DNA from: Neonectria sp. B-13
Taxonomy: Eukaryota; Ascomycota; Sordariomycetes; Hypocreales; Nectriaceae
Direction: 5' to 3'
Assembly (NCBI GenBank): GCA_002682825.1
Contig: NOKP01000063.1
Location: 3,226 to 67,225 of the forward strand
DNA length: 64,000 bases
Shown one piece after another: positions 33,863 to 47,727 of this stretch (position 1 is its first letter; each line of letters starts with the position of its first letter). A program made the translations under genes and the position numbers. The notes under the pieces are model-generated. The model ran no database searches and was not told where the DNA came from. It worked only from the letters and a program-made list of their open reading frames with translations.

Positions 33863-34862
33863 TTAATTGACAAATGTTAAGTTCTTTGCATGCTCATTAA
33901 CATACATGGGGATGAAGTCTGTGGTGGAATACCAGCTGGGCTTCTTCATGTCGTCGACAATAGCCTGGCCATTGATTGTGAGGTTCTGAAATGTGATATT
34001 TGAAATGGTGCGCTCCGCATCGTAGCCAACTAATATTGAAGTGCCAGCATGGGTACCATCGTATTTTAGGTTTTTGATGAGTAAATTGCGAATTCCGCGC
34101 CCCGGAGACGTATTGTACAATTCATTGAACATAACGCGGAAGTTTAGCAGCTGTCCTAGGCGAAAGTCCTCGACGCGCACATCCTCGATGAGGACATTCT
34201 GTACAAGGTTACTATCGCCGGGGTTAATTGCAATCGCGCCCTGGTAGAGAATCTGCTTCTCCGCATGTTCGAGAATGCCGATGTTACGGACAGTAAAGCC
34301 GTCAATTGTTTCGGGGTCGAAGCTGTTCCCGTGCGCGGCGACGTTGATAGGATGTGCTGCATCGGCCCACAGCGACGAATTCTGCAGGGTGATGTTCTTG
34401 CTGTCCCCATACCAGCTATTCCGATGGTTGTAGATGGCCAAACAATCGTCAGAGTTTCTTAAGAAGACAGAGTCGAGCAGGATGTTCTCGCTGCAGAAGA
34501 GGTCGATCCCGTCGCCCCATTGGGCCGAACTAAAGGACCACCAGTTGCGAATCTCTACGTTGCTCGACTCGTAAGTCCTGGCCATAAAGTTTAGGCCAAT
34601 CAGACCATCAATCACGACGTTTTTAGACCGAGTGACGGATATGCTGCCGGAAATAGTAGAAGTGAGGACGCCATGGCCGCGGACAGCTGCGATTGTAACG
34701 TTAGTGATCTCGATAGATGGCAGGGAGACGACGGCGCCGCCAGCGGCGTAGACTGTCTTGCCTAATGGCACCTTCAAAGCCTCGGTGAGGGAGTGGAAGC
34801 CGGGGCCAAAATAGATAACGTCGGGGTCGTATTCAGAGGGTACGTCTTGAGAAGTCCGTGAT
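33863..34862 (-). pseudogene. GH28-like right-handed beta-helix protein lacking its N-terminus
   Basis: The minus-strand frame is open from a TAA near 34870 down to the stop at 33863 (about 330 codons) but has no ATG near its beginning. The sequence joins directly onto a broken GH2 gene at about 34862. The visible part starts DVPSEYDPDVIYFGPG and carries repeated parallel beta-helix turns. It includes WGDGIDLF and RNSDDCLAIY, where a GH28 Asp pair would lie, and PINVAAHGN, where a GH28 His would lie. These fit a polygalacturonase-like or related pectin/dextran-acting enzyme, in an atypical subfamily. The C-terminus looks complete. If a start were supplied by an upstream exon it could be active, but the GH2 sequence next to it argues for a truncated gene. 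Confidence 0.68.
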
Positions 34863-36370
<1,508 letters not shown>

Positions 36371-36374
36371 TAAC

Positions 36375-37900
36375 TATACTATTAATTGCATAAGATAACT
36401 ATCTGAATTGTACTATAGTTTAGTAAGCCCTTACTAAGCTATACATATAGGCTCTTATATAATCTATATAGTAAATTTAAAAAATATCTAAGCCTTATTT
36501 CTATACTATTAATTATAACTTAAAAGTCTAGTATAAAGTATATAAAATAGCTTATAATTAACTACTTTAGACCTAAGAAATTAATCTAATTAACAGTTTT
36601 TAGCTATAATATTCTATTATAAGATAGAATCTAGCTTAATATAATAATAGCTTAATAGATTATAATAGAATAGCTCTTTCTAGAGAGACTAGCTCTAAAG
36701 CTAGAAAGGAATAATAATATTACTACTATAGAGAAGAAGTTCCTTAAGAAGCTATATAATCCTATTTATACCTTATAGATTATACAGTTAATAGATAATA
36801 TTATTCTAACTAACCTATAGTTAAAGGAGTAATATATTAGAAACCAAGGGAATCTAATTATCTCTAACATTAGCTATAAAGCATAGAGGGATTTGGCAGA
36901 GGGAGTTGGAAGCCTAATAGTCATTCCTAGTGTTAGTAGACTGATAATAGTAGAGAGGGCAAAAGTCAATAATTAGGTTTAAAATCCAAAGATCTATCTC
37001 CCTATTAAGCTTAAGCAAAGGAAATATATAATTCAGTAGAATTATAAATAAGTAGAAATAGTAGTCTAAATAGTAGTTTCAATAGTAATACTATAAAGTA
37101 TATATATATTTACTTAGTATATTAAATATAAGTCTTAAGCTTTTTAGCTATTAATATTATTACTTAGTTATATAATAATATACTTTTATATATTATTGTT
37201 ATTATTGTTGAAACTACTGTTTAAACTACTATTTCTGCTTATCTATGATTGCACTAAATTATGTGTTTCCTTTGCTTGAGCTTAACAGGGGGATAGATCT
37301 TTGGATTTTGAACCTAATTATTGACTTTTGCCCCCTCCATAGAACTCCCTCCGCCAAATCCCTCCATGCTTTGTGGCTGATGTTAGAGATGACCATAGTA
37401 GGATTCTCTTGCTTTCTAATGCATTACTCCTTCGGTTGTAGGTTGGTTAGTATAGTATTGCTTATTAGCTATATAACCCATAAGATATAGTCATTATGCT
37501 TTAGACTATTAATAAACCTCTTCTCTATATTGATAGTATTACTATTCCTTTCTAGCTTTAAAGCTAGCCCCTTTAGAAAGACCTATTCTATTGCAATCTA
37601 CTAGGCTATTGCTCTATTAGGCCAGATTCCATCTTATAGTAGAATGCAATAACTAAAGACCACTAACTGGACCAATTCCTTAGCCTTAGGGCATTGATTG
37701 GTTTTAACCTCTTTTATATCTTATAGGTTAGACTTTTGAACTACAATTTGTAGCTTAGAAATGAGGCTTAGATCCGCTTGAAATAGGCCATATAGGTCGT
37801 ATAAGAGCCTATGGGTATAGCTTGGTAAGGGCTTGCTGGGCTGTAGTGCGATTCAGAAGGAAGCAGTCATCTTGTGTGATTGGTTGTATGGTCTTTGTGT
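36375..37900. repeat. Large inverted repeat 1 (arms about 710 bp)
   Basis: The left arm (about 36375-37090) aligns along its whole length with the reverse complement of the right arm (about 37193-37900). Examples are the block around AGCTTTAAAGCTAG-like sequence near 36690/37560 and the AAGCTTAAGCAAAGGAAA block near 37010 against its complement near 37270. Differences are almost all transitions, with CpA in the right-arm complement reading TpA in the left arm. A spacer of about 100 bp separates the arms. Confidence 0.82.
37091..37192 (-). repeat. LTR fragment in the loop of inverted repeat 1
   Basis: Read on the minus strand, this spacer matches the middle third of the gypsy LTR at 54355-54752: TTATATAACTAAGTA, ATTAATAGCTAA.AAGCTTAAG, then TAATATACTAAGTAAATAT occur in the same order and spacing, with small gaps. 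Confidence 0.7.
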
Positions 37901-37991
37901 TGTATGGAAGGTCGGATGGAATGCGAAGGGGTAACCTAGAAAGCGTAGAGGTTACCTTATAGGCTGGGCTTTTATCCTAAGGGGTTTTAGC

Positions 37992-38075
37992 CTTTTCTAA
38001 GATCTAGCTTTTCTAAGGTCTAGCTTTTCCAAGATCTACCTTTTCTAAGATCTAGCTTTTCTAAGATCTAGCTTT
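37992..38075 (+). repeat. 16-bp tandem repeat (CTTTTCTAAGATCTAG)n
   Basis: Five consecutive 16-bp units at 37992-38071, three perfect and two with one or two changes, plus a partial sixth. An inverted, damaged set of about two units is found at 38557-38600 in the right arm of inverted repeat 2. Confidence 0.92.
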
Positions 38076-38590
38076 TCTAGCTGATTAGAGTAATAAAACT
38101 TATACTTTAACTTTATAGTAGAAACTTTTATTTCCTTAAGTTATTATTGCCTTAGGCTTAGATATTAAGCCTATTATACTATTGTTTTTTCTATTTTCTT
38201 TTATATTATTTAACCTTTAGCTCTTTCTTTAAGTATATACTACTAAGGACTATTATATCTAAATATATTATTATTATAATTTATATTACTTACTATAATA
38301 TCCTAATCTATTTAATTATTAAATTATATACTTTAAACTTATCTTAGACCCTTAGATTAAATCTAACTATTATTTAAATATAATAGTCCTTAGTAGTATA
38401 TACCTAAAGAAGGGGCTAAAGATTAAATAGTATAAAAGAAAATAGAAAAAACAATAGTATAATAGGCTTAATACCTAAGCCTAAGGCAATAATGACTTAA
38501 GAAGATAAAAGTTTCTACTGTAAAGTTAAGGTATAAGTTTTATTGCCCTAATCAGCTGGAAAAGCTAGATCTTAGAAACGCTAGACCTTG
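38040..38590. repeat. Inverted repeat 2 (arms about 200 bp)
   Basis: The left arm, about 38040-38261, and the right arm, about 38374-38590, are near-perfect reverse complements, for example TATTGCCTTAGGCTTAG and ATAGTATAAAAGAAAATAG against their complements. The arms include parts of the 16-bp tandem repeat. The loop is an LTR fragment. Confidence 0.85.
38262..38373 (-). repeat. LTR fragment in the loop of inverted repeat 2
   Basis: On the minus strand this matches the first about 110 bp of the gypsy LTR: ATAATAGTTAG, CTAAGGGTCTAAG, TATATAATTTAATGATTAA and AGTAAGTAATATA occur in the same order as at 62296-62410. Confidence 0.72.
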
Positions 38591-38919
38591 GAAAAGAAAT
38601 CTAACTATTATATTATTAGTTTAATATATTATAATTAATAATAAGCTATTAGTTTAAAGCTTAAAACTAATAAAAAGAGAAAATATTTAAAAGGTTTATT
38701 TTAATTATAAAGAGTAAATTCTAACTATTTTATTTTTCTATATTATTAATTAATAGTCTTATTTTATACTTAAAGTATATTAAGAATAAATATAAACTAT
38801 AAATATACTTAAAAGAAGGATTATTAATAAGGAGATAGCCTAGGACTATATATATAAGAATAGCCTATCTTAGTAAATAATAAAGCCTTAATAGCCTACT
38901 TTAGCTTTTGTTATTTATT

Positions 38920-39344
38920 ATATAGAGGAAGTGTAGAGTATTTTAGCACTTTGTGTTTTTCGCATTTGTACCCTTTGCCCACTCCATACTAAGTTGCGAC
39001 TGTAGGGGAGGGCAGAGGCGGTCTGAGTTCTGTTTTTCCGAGATGAGTTCCGCCACAACGTTCCATTCTGGAATTGAAACCCTGTGACAATATCGCCACT
39101 CTGGAAAGCGCGGGATCCGTAACCCTCGGGGCAACTGTGGATCCGTCGCCGGTTCTCCCGAGGCGGGGAGCGGGGGAGCATTGCAGTAATGCCGACATGG
39201 GATATCCCACTAGGCTCGGCTCGGCAAAGGGGCGTACCGGTATAAGAGGGATGAGCGTGCTCTTATATTAGACGTATGTGACTTCGCATTCAGTTCTATT
39301 TATCGCCCTTCGAATTATCTACTTAGGGAATCTAACCTTTCACA
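38920..39344. promoter_or_regulatory. GC-normal promoter region of GH43 beside the AT-rich block
   Basis: Base composition changes sharply near 38930. No gene is supported (short frames only). It must contain the GH43 promoter; TTATAT near 39262 lies about 80 bp upstream of the ATG. Confidence 0.45.
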
Positions 39345-40988
39345 ATGGAGCGGGCTCGTGTCAACCCCGTTGTTCCCGGGTTTGCCCCCGATCCTTCCAT
39401 TGTTTATGTAGACGGCACCTACTTTCTTGTCAACTCCAGCTTCCACATTTTCCCCGGTTTGCCAGTATATGCTTCAAAAGACTTGAGAAAGTGGAAGCAT
39501 ATTGGTACGTTTTCCCAGTTTAGACCTTGAAGTCTTTGTTCTGTAGAACTTTCCTGCTTACAAGTATGACAAGGCAATGCGTTGAACCGGACTCGACAGT
39601 TGAGTCTTCAACAGTCCGTGACCAAGATTGTCGGTCCCGAGGATCCGGATGAGAGGATATGCGCCGAAGGTGGTCTCTACGCTCCTACGATTAGATATCA
39701 CAAGGGAACCTTCTATATTGTCTGCACCAATGTTATACACACACGATCTCAGTCGTCGACCGAGAGTGAACGTCAGAACTTCATACTATCGACAACCGAC
39801 ATCTGGGCCGATGAATGGAGCGACCCTGTATTCTACGATTTTATGGCTATCGACACCAGCCTGTTCTGGGATGACGACGACCGGGTCTATGCGATCGGCG
39901 CCGCTGGTCCTCCACCAGATACCAAGGTCCGCCAGTTCGAGATTGATCTCAAGACGGGCAAGAAGCTCTCCGAGGAGAGGTTGCTTTGGGAGGGCATTAC
40001 CAAGGTATACCCTGAGGGTCCGCATATGTATAAGAAGGATGGATGGTATTACCTTCTTATCGCCGAGGGCGGCTGCTTTGCCGACCATCATACGATAATG
40101 GCTCGGTCGCGGGATATATGGGGGCCGTACGAGGCGAACCCGGCGAACCCGGTACTGAATAAGGCGGATCTAAAAGGGTACATCCAGTACACGGGTCATG
40201 GAGACCTTTTTCAAGATCCATCAGGGCAATGGTATTTTGTGTGCCTGGGTGTGAGGAAGAACAATGGGCGTTTCATCATGGGGCGCGAATCTGTTCTCAC
40301 CACGGCTACCTGGCCGGAAGGCCAATATCCAGTCATTGACAAAGTTGAACTGGATGTGCCAGTTCTCATCAAGCGGAACCTGTCTTCGGAGTGGCCCGTC
40401 AGACGAAACCCCGACCGTCCGGATGTCGCTCTTGTCCATATCCGCGATCCCATCCAAGAGAACTACGAATACGATGGGAACAGCTTCATCTTGACAACCA
40501 GCAAAGCAGACCTGTCGAATCCAGAGGTGCCGGTGACGTTTATCGGAAAACGCCAGAGACGCCTGGATGGCTCGGCTTCGGTGACATTAGAGCCCCTAGA
40601 CCAGCGGGTTACGGGCGGCTCCCGTCTCAGGACCGGACTGTGCTACTACAAGGACGAACACCGTTTCGTCCGCAGTTTCCTGGATGTTGACTCTAAAGAG
40701 GTGGTTCTGGAGATTGTCAACAGGGCCAGGTCCATCGAACGAAGAACATCCCGGAGCCTGGACGCGCTAGGCAAGGGCGTGAAGGCTACGTTTGGCGTTG
40801 ACTACACCGAACTGGAGTTTGTGTTCTGGTTTTCCGTTGACGGTGTAGCGACAAAGGAGGAGCTCGGAAGGATAGACAGTCTGGACATGACTGGGCATGA
40901 CTTCGTGGGGCCGCTCATCGGGATGTACGCCGTCAGCGACAAGGAGGTCAAAGTATGGTACTCTGATTTTCTGATGCAGGACATTTGA
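39345..40988 (+). CDS. GH43 beta-xylosidase/alpha-arabinofuranosidase-like, intracellular
   Basis: Two exons, 39345-39504 and 39574-40988, with a 69 bp intron, give 524 residues. The GH43 catalytic triad is visible: Asp16 (base, in FAPDPSIVYVDG), Asp147 (pKa modulator, in AIDTSLFWD) and Glu201 (acid, in YPEGPHMY). A C-terminal beta-sandwich of about 200 residues, typical of GH43 xylosidases with a DUF1349/XylX-type domain, follows from about residue 330 (GSRLRTGLCYY, WYSDF). No signal peptide. The enzyme should remove beta-xylose or alpha-arabinose from the non-reducing end of oligosaccharides or glycosides in the cytosol. It lies tail to tail with a zinc-cluster regulator, the stops being only about 12 bp apart, and opens a block of intact glycosidase genes. 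Confidence 0.9.
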
Positions 40989-41000
40989 AGCTTTTTCTAG

Positions 41001-42893
41001 CTAGAAATCTATTTGCTGTCCCAGTACGTCGGATGCTTTTGAATCCAAACGTACTAACATGTCAATCAAGCGCATGGCACATCGATTCGCCTGGGACTTG
41101 ACCACATCATTTTTCGCGTTATGCGCCAGTTCGAGCAGCAGGCTCCCGACTCTTCTGATCTTCTCAACCTAAAACCGACGACCTCATGTAAGCGCGTGAA
41201 TGTCCTTGTGGAAACTTCCTGCATACCCTCCTTGGGTCTACTTACGCAATGCTCTCCCTCCGCCTGGAGATGTAGAAATGGGGCGCTCTCAAGTGCATTT
41301 AGGAAATCCTGGGCTAGCTCTATCTGCCTCATGGCCAGCGTCAAGGGCTCTGTGCTGAGGCCGATGACCTCGGTCGTGTTACACTGAATCGCTGAGTGTA
41401 GCACCACGACCTTTATGATGTGAAGTGTGATAAGATAACTGGTCCGTTGCCGCTGCAAGATTTCAAACAGGTGCTTGTCTGCGTCTCGATTCATATCGGG
41501 AGACGATTCCGCGGGCGATCGGAACAAGACTGGGAGGTTGTTGGTCAAAGTGATCATCTCAAAGTATGCTTCCGACACCTGCATGATGCTTTCGCGACAG
41601 GCTACCATGTCGTTGAATGCGTCCAACGTCTTCCTAGAGTGCGATTCCATGCCTTGAATGACCCGGGCGGCCATGGCCCACAGGCGACAAATGACGTGGA
41701 AGCCCTCCACAAGACGCTCTTCTATCCCCGCATCGTTTGACTCCCCTCCAGGGTCGAAGAGTGGCACAGAGCTTGGCGAATGTGCCTTGATGGTAAGCCC
41801 CCCCTCAAATAAAGTCTCGTGGATCGTCACCGGACGGACCTTCATTACCAAGGCCGTCTTGTCGCAGACGTACAGCTGCCAGAAGGCGTTCCGTAGGAGA
41901 GTCTCCTCAATCGCGTCTCGCCCCTCGAGCGCGCTCTCATCGTAGAGGCGCATTCTCATCGCGATGAGACCCGCTTCGCTCAGGATATGAAAAGCAACTC
42001 CATGCGTCCCCGAGGCAGTCTGTATGGCCGACGAGAGAAATAGCCGGATGCTGAGGGACGAGGAGTTGGGGTGCTCGAGGTCGTAATCCTCGTAGATCCT
42101 CAGCGTGTCTCGCGCCGCTCGGAGCAATAGAGGGGCAGTAAGGTGCTTGCTGGGTAGGAGAGACTCGGGGACGACGTATGTTACGGCTGCGCATAGGGCT
42201 GTGAGAAGGGTGATACTCCTGAGCGCCTCAATCCGCTCCCGCTCCCTGTCAGCGGCAAAACAGCGCGAGACCCGTTCGTAGTCGTCTGCGGGACTGTCTC
42301 TATCTGAGAGCGAGATGAAGAAACGGTGAACCGTCGCACGGACCGTAGCCTCATGGCAGATGGGGGCCGATCCAAAAACGTATCGGGTATACAGGAGAAT
42401 ACAGTCGTTTGCGATCGACGCCGCTGTTTGGGACGGAGTGGCAGCTAGGAGCCCCGCCAGGAGGCCGAGATGGACCCTGGTAGCAGTTTGCGTCTGGCTT
42501 TCTGGCGTTTCGACAAGGGGATTCGCCGTGACGGTGTTGGATAGCGGACTGTCGGAGGCCGGGCACGAGTAAGCATTCGTTTCGACGGGGAGCGCTGGGC
42601 TCTCGGCTCCTCCGGATGAATCAGTGGCCGCAGATACTGAGCCAAGAGGCTCTTCCGAGCGAGCGTCTTGCCATTTGACCGGCTTTGGACCACGTTTCTT
42701 GGGAGGTGAGTATTGACAAGCTGTCTTCGCTACGTAGCAGTTTCGGCAAGTCGGCAAGCCGTCACACTGTCGATTCCCCGTTAGCGGAAGTGTTGGCTTT
42801 TCTGTAGAGAAAGCCCGGATCGGCATTACTCACCTTGACTTTGCGGCGGCGGCACAACCTACAAGCCTGCCTTGAAGCCTGCCTTGAAGCCAT
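41001..42893 (-). CDS. Zn(II)2Cys6 transcription factor
   Basis: Three exons on the minus strand: 42834-42893, 41246-42766 and 41001-41168, giving 582 residues. The zinc cluster is split by the first intron: CRLCRRRKVK in exon 1 and CDGLPTCRNC...TAC in exon 2 (Cys11, 14, 21, 27, 30 and 37). A KKRGPKP basic linker follows, then a fungal-specific domain. The last intron (77 bp, GTAAGT donor, TTTTAG acceptor) is inferred because it replaces a non-conserved tail with a regular helical one (VEKIRRVGSLLLELA); the single-frame alternative would stop at 41066. Residues 2-9 are ASRQ twice, a 12-bp tandem duplication. It shares a 560 bp divergent promoter with GH1 and converges on GH43, so it is the best candidate regulator of the block. 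Confidence 0.86.
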
Positions 42894-45152
<2,259 letters not shown>

Positions 45153-46003
45153 GCTACCGATGGACAGGCATGATAGAGCTTAGAGTAGCTATATCTAGAA
45201 ACACAGCCTGTTATGTTCCGTCTTTAGCAACACAATAGAAAACCTCTTGATGTGTTCTTCCATATACCCAATTCTGTGATAACGTTATTCAAGCTATTGG
45301 AAAACCCTAATAGCAGATGTAATACTATCCAACACTTAGTTATATCTCATAAAATTTTGCATCACACTTACCATGATCTCATGCCTGACGACCAAGAACG
45401 TCAGATTTATGAAGAATAATCTAGCTGTATGAAGTATCACTCAGACTGCTTAATCCTTAGTAGTATTAATGTCAAAGTCCAGAACTAAGTATGGCTTGAC
45501 ATCCGGCTAAGCGCCCTACTGCGCTCAGGATACAGCGCTCTAGAAGAGATATAGTGATGACTAAATAGCTTTGAATAAGTTTCTTATATCAAGTAAAAGT
45601 AAATGACTCACGAAAAGCATTGTAGAATGCTAATAAGAGTTACTAGTAGATACCATTCTATCATACACCGGCCCACATGCATATATGTAGCTAATTAGGT
45701 AATGGATGGCGAAAGACTTGAAGAAAAGAGAATAAAAAAACAAATACAAAAACAGAGTTATAACTAAGTATATATAAAATAACTAAATATATACACTCTT
45801 GGTAGGTTTGACCCGCGAAAAGTAGAATCCATGTTCCAGTTGGTGGATACATCATGTAGTATACGTTATGCCATTCAAGTGCTGTAGGACGTAACAGGTA
45901 TAGAAATTGGATTTCGAGGTGGATTGGCTTTACGCCAACATGGCTGAACCCTTGGGAGGCGACAGCGAAAAATTTAAACCGAAATCTTAATGGCTCCTGT
46001 TGC
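45153..46003. other. Intergenic between convergent GH1 and GH10
   Basis: 850 bp, AT-richer than the genes, with no supported gene. The frame at 45691-46020 on the minus strand overlaps the GH10 end and has no recognisable domain. Confidence 0.4.
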
Positions 46004-47020
46004 TTAGGGCTTTCTGACAAAGTTCTTCAGGGCGCAAAGGGTAGCATAGAATGCACCCTTGGGTTTGTAGTGCTCGTCGAACATAAGAGGCTTCGCGCCT
46101 GGCAGCCAGGTGTAAGCATGTTTATCTGTGAAGCCCCAGAAGCTAATATCAGTGATTCCTGCGTTCAGAGCCTCGACCATGACGGCGCCGTAGATTTCGG
46201 TCTGGAGGGTAGCGTTGAGGGTGTGGACATCCATCTCAGCAATTGTGACTTCCAGTCCGAGCGCCTTGTAGGAGTTGACCATTTCCGTGAGCACACCCGG
46301 TGCCGGGGCAACTTCAGTGATGTGCATCTGGAGGGCTACTCCGTCGATTGGGACGCCCTTTGATACGAGTCGAGTGACTAGGTCGAGGAGTGCCTGTCGC
46401 TTGGCGGGGAGCACCTCGACGAGATTCTCGTTGAAGAATAATTTGGCGTCCGGGTCTGCTGCCCGGGCAATGCGGAAGGCATCTTCGATGTAGCTGGCGC
46501 CGAGTACTTTGTAGAAGGTGTTGTTGGCTTCCAGAATGCTGCCCTGCGTTTCGAGGGCTTCAGTGACGACGTCCCACCGATCGACCTTTCCGTCGTAGCG
46601 ATGCATGACGGCCTCGAAGTGAGCCGTCATCGCAGCACGAAGCTCTGTGGGTGTGGTCAAGTTTTCCACGTAACCAGGGTTGCAGCAGCCCGAGATGAGC
46701 CCGTGTCCCTTGACGATCATGTTGTTGTCCTCGGCGAAGTTAACGAGACGGTCGATCTTTTCCCAGTCGTAGTGCCCTTGGGTCGGGTTGATGAACGCCC
46801 ACTTCATCTCATTTTCGGGAGACAGGCTTTTAAACTGCTTGGCAAGGACGGCGGAAAACAGAGGATCATCCAGATAGGCCGGATTGATGGCACCAGACCC
46901 GATGAGTATGTCCTTCTTGGCAGCCTCCTTCCTCAGCGAGGTGGTTCCGGTGCTCGGGGGGGCCGCATAGGTGGCCTGGGTAGCGGCGAGAAGAGCGATG
47001 GTGAGAGTTGTGGTTTTCAT
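46004..47020 (-). CDS. Secreted GH10-like glycosidase with altered active-site motifs
   Basis: Single exon, 338 residues, signal peptide residues 1-19. The GH10 barrel is clear: SPENEMKW (residues 67-74), RWDVVTEAL with the acid/base Glu154, DGVALQMHI (226-234), TIAEMDVH with the nucleophile Glu262, and WGFTDKHAYTW near 294-304. Differences from xylanases are marked: the segment that is normally GHTLVWH is GHGLISGCC (105-113), so the conserved Trp and His of the -1/-2 subsites are missing, and the Asn before Glu154 is Thr153. The family also contains Fusarium tomatinase, so a glycoside- or saponin-cleaving role is possible. It shares a 1 kb divergent promoter with GH3. An ordinary endo-xylanase is the less likely alternative. 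Confidence 0.88.
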   Translation of the reverse strand: MKTTTLTIALLAATQATYAAPPSTGTTSLRKEAAKKDILIGSGAINPAYLDDPLFSAVLAKQFKSLSPENEMKWAFINPTQGHYDWEKIDRLVNFAEDNNMIVKGHGLISGCCNPGYVENLTTPTELRAAMTAHFEAVMHRYDGKVDRWDVVTEALETQGSILEANNTFYKVLGASYIEDAFRIARAADPDAKLFFNENLVEVLPAKRQALLDLVTRLVSKGVPIDGVALQMHITEVAPAPGVLTEMVNSYKALGLEVTIAEMDVHTLNATLQTEIYGAVMVEALNAGITDISFWGFTDKHAYTWLPGAKPLMFDEHYKPKGAFYATLCALKNFVRKP

Positions 47021-47186
47021 GGTGTCTGCTTGTTGAACAGTTGCCTGTCTTGTTGTTAACTCATCATAGGTGGCGAACGACGGGCATTTGAAGTTTTCTG
47101 AGGTGTTGTGAGAAAATCAACGACGTGGCCGCGTCATGGCATAACGTCGTCTAAGTTCCGGCAGTGACGCCATGTGGGGACCAAGA

Positions 47187-47227
47187 ACGAGAAACGAGAA
47201 ACGAGAAACGAGAAGCGAGAAACGAGA
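47187..47227. repeat. 7-bp microsatellite (ACGAGAA)n
   Basis: About six consecutive units of ACGAGAA, one with an A-to-G change, about 170 bp upstream of the GH10-like start. Confidence 0.93.
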
Positions 47228-47711
47228 GCGACGAGTGGGAGCGATAAACGGGAACGAGGGTGAAAAAGGCCGAATAATCTAATTATATTGCGATACTACG
47301 TAATAGAGTTTGATGGATGGATCTGGGTCTCATTCAAGCTACGGACCGCGCGGAGAGAGGGAGGCAGAGAGCGAGCACATGGTAGCAAGAATTACGAGGT
47401 CGCAAAAACACGGGGTAGTGAACCATCGGATTCAGGCACAAACAAGGCTAATCACTTTGTTTTGTGGAACCCCTCTCTTGTCCGTCCCAGAATCACTTGC
47501 CTGCCTGCCGAACCATGCCCGGTACTGAAGGTGCTATCACTTTTTCGTACCTCCGTACTCGGGGTCACACTTCGGCTGTGGGATTTTGCCGGTACGGTAA
47601 AGACCCCTCCCCTGTTCCGACTTTTTTTTATTTTGACCGACCTAACCGGAACCTCGGGCAAACTACCCTCCACAACGACCCCTGCTTGGAATGTGATGGA
47701 CTGGCCTCAGG

Positions 47712-47727
47712 TAGATAGATAGATAGA
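47712..47727. repeat. (TAGA)4 microsatellite
   Basis: Four perfect TAGA units, about 320 bp upstream of the GH3 start. Confidence 0.9.

Larger units (their letters stand above)
36371..38919. mobile_element. AT-rich block of RIP-mutated repeats
   Basis: About 2.5 kb of TA-rich sequence with stops in all frames, inserted where the GH95 gene breaks off. It contains two long inverted repeats (36375-37900 and about 38040-38590), a 16-bp tandem repeat, and two fragments of the LTR found at 54.4 and 62.3 kb. The right arm of the first inverted repeat is much less mutated than the left. The last 300 bp (38600-38919) are AT-rich without recognised structure. Confidence 0.75.

Noticed and set aside
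36371..38919. CRISPR-like or satellite array
   Set aside because: The repeats are inverted or contiguous 16-bp units without spacers, and the host is eukaryotic.
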